This document shows, one piece after another, positions 60,359 to 64,000 of a stretch of DNA of 64,000 bases (position 1 is its first letter; every line of letters begins with the position of its first letter). Under the pieces are notes generated by a model. It was given only the letters and a program-made list of their open reading frames with translations, was not told where the DNA came from and made no database searches. The position numbers and the translations under genes are program-made. This stretch comes from DLAJ01 sp964655525 (GTDB lineage: Bacteria > Bacillota > Clostridia > Lachnospirales > Lachnospiraceae), in the NCBI GenBank assembly GCA_964655525.1, contig CAZZNE010000016.1:23859-87858 (forward strand). Direction: 5' to 3'.

Positions 60359-61384
60359 TTATGGCTCCTTGAATATCACGCTGATACCGCCCATACTGCA
60401 ATCTATTTCAAAATCGCTTGCTGCGTCAAAACTGATCTTACGTGTGCCTGCCAATCCGCTGACGGATTCCCCGTCCAAATTGACCTCTCCCATAGCGCAG
60501 TTGACCTCATAATTGTGATCCTTCATATATCCGGTCAATTCCAGATCAATCTGCCCCATAGAGCAGTCCGCATCCAAGTCTCCCGCAATCGTTCCCTGAT
60601 ACCGGATCTGTCCCATGCTTACGGAAATATCGGCGTCCTGCACGGCACTTTCTTCCAAAGTGATCTGACCTGCGCCAACGTCCACTTTAAGCGTTCGGGA
60701 AGAAAGCGACGTAATCGTGACCTCACCTGCGCCGATCTCAACCGAAAATTGATCCGCCTCTGCGCTTCGCACTGTGATTTCTCCTGCACCTAATTCCAAA
60801 CTGATCCGGTCGCCTGTAAGCGTATCCGCCTCGATGCTGCCTGCACCGGCCTCAATGGAAATATCTGTACCTGCAAGCATATCCGCTTCCAGTATACCGC
60901 CTCCGATTTCCAGATCAATCTCGCGGTAAGACAGCTCTTTCGGTATCCAAAGCGTGATCACATGCTCGTCGCTGTGGTTTGCGACCCATGAACCGCCTTT
61001 TACACGCAGTTCCAGTCTGCCGTTATCTTCATAACACTGATACTTTTTAGCATTATCGCTCGAAAACCAATAGCCGCCGTCCTCCGACGTTCTGATCACT
61101 ACCCGGCTTCCCCCGACATCAAAGTTCAGGCACTCAATCTGTGCGGCACCCTCTATCTTTGTCCTACCCACCGTCCCTTCATAGACGGGATACCTGTCAT
61201 TGAATTTCACAGAATCTCCCAAGCTCCATATATGAAATCCGAAATTCCACGACAGCTCTCCGTTTTCGAGCCAATCTCTCACCTTATGCAAACCGCCCAT
61301 ACTGAATCCGATGGCAAAGATCAAAAGTCCTGCCGCAACCATGCAGCCCGCCAAGGTCAGCCATTTTCTTGTTGACCGCCTCAT
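60359..61384 (-). CDS. DUF4097 family beta-helix protein
   Basis: 341 aa. A short cytoplasmic start, one membrane segment (WLTLAGCMVAAGLLIFAIGF), then an extracellular region of regular beta-repeats (IDLEIGGGILEADMLAG, then SIEAGAGSIEADTLTG, ISLELGAGEITV, DISVSMGQIRYQG), the typical DUF4097 solenoid. Its ATG overlaps the DUF1700 stop (ATGA). Members usually occur with DUF1700 and PadR genes and are linked to envelope stress or antimicrobial peptide response; here that link is inferred from context. Confidence 0.88.
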   Translation of the reverse strand: MRRSTRKWLTLAGCMVAAGLLIFAIGFSMGGLHKVRDWLENGELSWNFGFHIWSLGDSVKFNDRYPVYEGTVGRTKIEGAAQIECLNFDVGGSRVVIRTSEDGGYWFSSDNAKKYQCYEDNGRLELRVKGGSWVANHSDEHVITLWIPKELSYREIDLEIGGGILEADMLAGTDISIEAGAGSIEADTLTGDRISLELGAGEITVRSAEADQFSVEIGAGEVTITSLSSRTLKVDVGAGQITLEESAVQDADISVSMGQIRYQGTIAGDLDADCSMGQIDLELTGYMKDHNYEVNCAMGEVNLDGESVSGLAGTRKISFDAASDFEIDCSMGGISVIFKEP

Positions 61385-62163
61385 CGCGCATCACCTCTCC
61401 TTCTATGTGCTTTTTTGCCAAGCGAGCCGAGCCATCTGAATAATGCGGGAATCGCCGTCCCGAACAGCCGGATCACTAAATACATACAGAAAATCGTCAT
61501 ACCCACAGCGACAAGTGCCCCGCCTAAGAGTACCAAACCGCCTGCGGGCGATATGAACATCCTGACGATCGCCACGCCGATCATCGCGATCGCCGCCACG
61601 CCAAGGGCAAAGGCAGTCACACCAAACGCAAAGCTCAATGCACAGGCCACAATGATCACCACAAACACTAAGATCAACGCCACAAACAACAAGGGAATCC
61701 AAAGATAACAGGTGCAGATTGCAATCACGATCCACAGTGCCGTATGTTTTTCCTTCGGCGGATCAGCATAGTCGTGATAACGACTGCTGTCGCCGTAGTA
61801 TCCGTCGTAACGGTCTCTGCCGCCGCTTTCACGTTCTCTGCCATAGCTGCCGTCATCCTGTGCACTTCCCGCATCGCCGCCATGATAATTGCCATCGCTT
61901 CCCGATCTGCCGCCTCCGCTATACATGCCGCCGCTTGGCATATCCCCCGCATAATCGTTACCGGCTTCCTCCATTCCTAAATCTGCACGGATATTTGCCG
62001 CCACCTTTTCCGGACTGCCAAGCTCTTCAATGACCTTTGCCTCGTTTTCTGCTCCTGCGTCCGCAAAATAGTCTTCATAATACTGTATCGCCTCCGTCGC
62101 CTCATTTTGCGGAAGCCCTGCAAGAAGCTCACGCAGCCGCCGGATAAAAGCTTCCTTATTCAT
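61381..62163 (-). CDS. DUF1700 family membrane protein
   Basis: 260 aa from ATG 62163 (GGAGG 8 nt upstream, overlapping the end of padR by 8 bases). The N-terminal DUF1700/HAAS-like domain is clear (MNKEAFIRRLRELLAGLPQN, then YYEDYFADAGAENE and VIEELGSPEKVAANIRADL). A Gly/Ser/Tyr/Asp-rich disordered stretch (about 75-140) and four membrane segments follow. It is probably a membrane sensor or anti-regulator acting with PadR and the DUF4097 protein. Confidence 0.88.
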   Translation of the reverse strand: MNKEAFIRRLRELLAGLPQNEATEAIQYYEDYFADAGAENEAKVIEELGSPEKVAANIRADLGMEEAGNDYAGDMPSGGMYSGGGRSGSDGNYHGGDAGSAQDDGSYGRERESGGRDRYDGYYGDSSRYHDYADPPKEKHTALWIVIAICTCYLWIPLLFVALILVFVVIIVACALSFAFGVTAFALGVAAIAMIGVAIVRMFISPAGGLVLLGGALVAVGMTIFCMYLVIRLFGTAIPALFRWLGSLGKKAHRRRGDAR

Positions 62164-62482
62164 CTCCCTTTCCTCCCTCAAATAAACCTGTTATTTTTTC
62201 CGCATAGCTTTTCCATTCTAATTCATACCAGTGCAGCTTCGCCCTGCCAATGTCCGTAATTCGATAGTATCGCCGGTTTCTGCCGGCAAACTCTTTATCA
62301 TACGCCAAAAGGCAGTCATCCCTCTGAAGCCTGCGAAGCACCGGATACAGCGTTGACTCGGACAATTCAATTGCCTGACGCACATCCTGTGTGATCTTGT
62401 AGCCATAAGTCCCCTCGTCATCCCTCGCAGCCAGCGCCAGCACGATCGCATCGAGCAGCGCCGCGCCCGTGTTAAAGACCAT
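62156..62482 (-). CDS. PadR family transcriptional regulator
   Basis: 108 aa from ATG 62482 (AAGGAGG 7 nt upstream). The PadR winged helix is complete: LLDAIVLALAARDDEGTYGY, then the recognition segment IELSESTLYPVLRRLQRDDC and the wing GRNRRYYRITDIGRAKL. The C-terminal dimer helix is short. It likely autoregulates the operon through the large palindrome upstream. Confidence 0.92.
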   Translation of the reverse strand: MVFNTGAALLDAIVLALAARDDEGTYGYKITQDVRQAIELSESTLYPVLRRLQRDDCLLAYDKEFAGRNRRYYRITDIGRAKLHWYELEWKSYAEKITGLFEGGKGDE

Positions 62483-62620
62483 GTGTTTTCCTCCTTCCCA
62501 CACAAATGATGGCACACAATGGTAAGTGTTTGCGAAACACAATCCCAGCAGCAGATTGCAGCACGCCGGTCGTGTTTCGTAATAATCAAAACAGTGCTAC
62601 TTATCTTATACGCTCATGCA

Positions 62621-62672
62621 ATATTATATATCGTATAATATTGTTGTGATAATACTATACGGCATATAATAT
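62621..62672 (-). promoter_or_regulatory. PadR operator: 22-bp inverted repeat over the promoter
   Basis: Arms 62621-62642 and 62651-62672 match in 19 of 22 positions as an inverted repeat, with an 8-bp spacer. Each arm is itself AT-rich and nearly palindromic. On the minus strand a TATAAT (62623-62628) with TTATCA 18 bp upstream lies inside it. Confidence 0.65.
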
Positions 62673-62801
62673 TACATGTCAAGCGGGATTATGAATTTTT
62701 TCCATATATCATAAAAATGTGACTTCAACATAAAGCATCAAAAAAAGAAAACGAGCGCCATAAGTTTTCCTTTTTCACGAATCTCCGCCGATTTTTTTGT
62801 G

Positions 62802-63949
62802 TAGAATGCCGAACTTTATCGCCTTTTATCCTGTTTTTTTTCTTCCAATTCTTTGTGAAAAATGCATATTGCCACCCTGTTCATACTCTGCTACACTTGT
62901 CTTAACGCAATTGTCCGTGACACGGACACACGGCTGTGGGTTCCCTCACATGCGGCTGCGCCGCATTCTTTTTTCACTTCTGTTTCTTTGTGTATCATAG
63001 AATCTCCTATTCCCTTGATATGCAATAACCAACGGTCCGGATACGACTTTCCGGCCGGTCTCTTATCCCATCACGAAAGGAGGACTTCCATGTCCCAGAT
63101 CACTTCTTTTCTCACCCTGCTTCCCCCGTCCCCATATCTTCCTTTATCCAGACGCAGCGGGAAACTGCCGTTTTCACTCACCAACGACTATCTGTTCAAA
63201 GCAGTGCTTCAGACGGATGAATCCGTTCTGCGCTCCCTGTTATGCAGCCTGCTTGACTTAAACCCCCAGGACATCTGCTCTGTCACCATCACGAATGCCC
63301 TTGTTCTCGGCGCCACCATCAGGGATAAGGACACCTTCCTCGACATCCGGCTTGTCTTAAACGACTGCCGTCTCATTAATCTGGAAATGCAGATGAAGAA
63401 CGGGGGAGACTGGCCGGAACGCTCCCTGTACTATCTGTGCCGCGCTTTTAATAACCTTGAAACAGGCTCTCTCTATCCGGACGTAAAACCGGCACACCAC
63501 ATCGGCATCCTGAATTTCAGTCTGCCCCATGTGCAGAAGCAGTTTTACAGCCACTATTTTATGATCAACGAAGCAACACACGAAATATTCAGCGATAAAC
63601 TCCGTCTGTCCGTGCTCAACCTGACACAGACAGCGCTCGCAACCGAACACGACAGGCATGCCGGTCTTACCCGATGGGCTGCCGCCTTCAAAGCCAGAAC
63701 ATGGGAGGAGTATCAAATGTTAGCCGAAGAAGATTCCATATTTGAAAAAGTATCCGACGCCCTCTATCTGCTCTCCGAGAACCGGGAGGTCGCCGAACAG
63801 TGTCTGCGCATGCAGGAGGCTGCTGCTGAGCGGAAGCACTGGGAGAAGATAAAGGAACAGCTTGTTGACGCGGAGAAAACTCTTGCGGAAAAAGAAAAGG
63901 CGATTGCCGAAAAAGACAATGCCATTGCTGAGAAGGACAATACCATTGC
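62802..63949. repeat. 1.15-kb direct repeat, copy 2
   Basis: Identical to 48907-50054 as far as compared, at a constant offset of 13895 bp. Starts at TAGAATGCCG 288 bp before the second Rpn gene. Confidence 0.9.
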
Positions 63950-64000
63950 TGAGAAGGACAATACCATTGCCGAGAAGGACAATACCATTGCTGAGAAGGA
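63090..64000 (+). CDS. Rpn family nuclease, copy 2 (cut by window end)
   Basis: The first 303 codons of a protein identical to the 49195 gene up to the heptad array, including active-site Asp85, Glu99 and Gln101. The array has at least five IAEKDNx units before the window ends, against four in copy 1, so this copy is longer. AAAGGAGG precedes the ATG, as in copy 1. Confidence 0.88.
   Translation, partial: MSQITSFLTLLPPSPYLPLSRRSGKLPFSLTNDYLFKAVLQTDESVLRSLLCSLLDLNPQDICSVTITNALVLGATIRDKDTFLDIRLVLNDCRLINLEMQMKNGGDWPERSLYYLCRAFNNLETGSLYPDVKPAHHIGILNFSLPHVQKQFYSHYFMINEATHEIFSDKLRLSVLNLTQTALATEHDRHAGLTRWAAAFKARTWEEYQMLAEEDSIFEKVSDALYLLSENREVAEQCLRMQEAAAERKHWEKIKEQLVDAEKTLAEKEKAIAEKDNAIAEKDNTIAEKDNTIAEKDNTIAEK

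Overview
The window looks like a chromosomal segment of a spore-forming, anaerobic Firmicute, most likely a Lachnospiraceae member. The evidence is a sigma-F operon, three SpoVA proteins, a T-box leader on valS, FapA/DUF342, ferredoxin-dependent 2-oxoacid oxidoreductase genes, rubrerythrin and superoxide reductase, and strong AGGAGG-type ribosome binding sites. No genus is claimed. A run of 100 N (45510-45609) marks an assembly gap. The first 25 bases and the last 911 bases belong to genes cut by the window edges.

Layout. 1-5.4 kb: a cytidine-deaminase-like gene, araA with a divergent AraC regulator, an orphan spoVAC, and a frameshifted MATE gene. 5.4-9.2 kb: a metal-resistance operon (stand-alone HMA protein, P1B ATPase, ArsR regulator) and a GNAT gene. 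9.2-13.2 kb: sporulation genes spoIIAA-spoIIAB-sigF, a PHP phosphoesterase, spoVAA-spoVAB, followed by a 63-bp tandem repeat. 13.6-21.4 kb: valS behind a short T-box leader, fapA, folC, a 47-codon gene and a zinc-ribbon TPR membrane protein. 21.5-23.5 kb: a MATE transporter fused to a cytidylate-kinase-like domain.

23.9-45.4 kb is one long co-directional beta-1,4-galactan locus. It holds a LacI regulator, a cytoplasmic GH53, two solute-binding proteins, four ABC permeases, an NHL/TPR protein, a Yip1 protein, a DUF5696 protein and two secreted multimodular GH53 enzymes. Secreted GH53s would cut galactan outside, the two binding-protein/permease sets would import the fragments, and the signal-less GH53 would act inside. 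No ABC ATPase and no beta-galactosidase gene are present. 45.8-50.2 kb: an ECF S component, a diguanylate cyclase, a small conserved-looking protein and an Rpn-family nuclease. 50.3-54.9 kb: fused 2-oxoacid:ferredoxin oxidoreductase subunits, rubrerythrin and superoxide reductase. 55-62.5 kb: a second ECF S component with a structured leader, a very large HD/hybrid histidine kinase, and a PadR-DUF1700-DUF4097 envelope-stress-like operon. From 62.8 kb a near-perfect second copy of the Rpn gene begins.

The strongest candidate for something undescribed is a pair of about 210-nt structured elements (26532-26742 and 29271-29476) inside the galactan operon. Their 90-nt cores are about 90 percent identical, while their flanking helices have unrelated sequences but both still pair. 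That pattern points to a structured non-coding RNA. Two other repeat phenomena stand out. One is a hairpin module with a 17-bp repeat array placed just upstream of three unrelated genes, one of which broke the assembly. The other is a duplicated Rpn nuclease whose only visible difference is in its heptad-repeat array.
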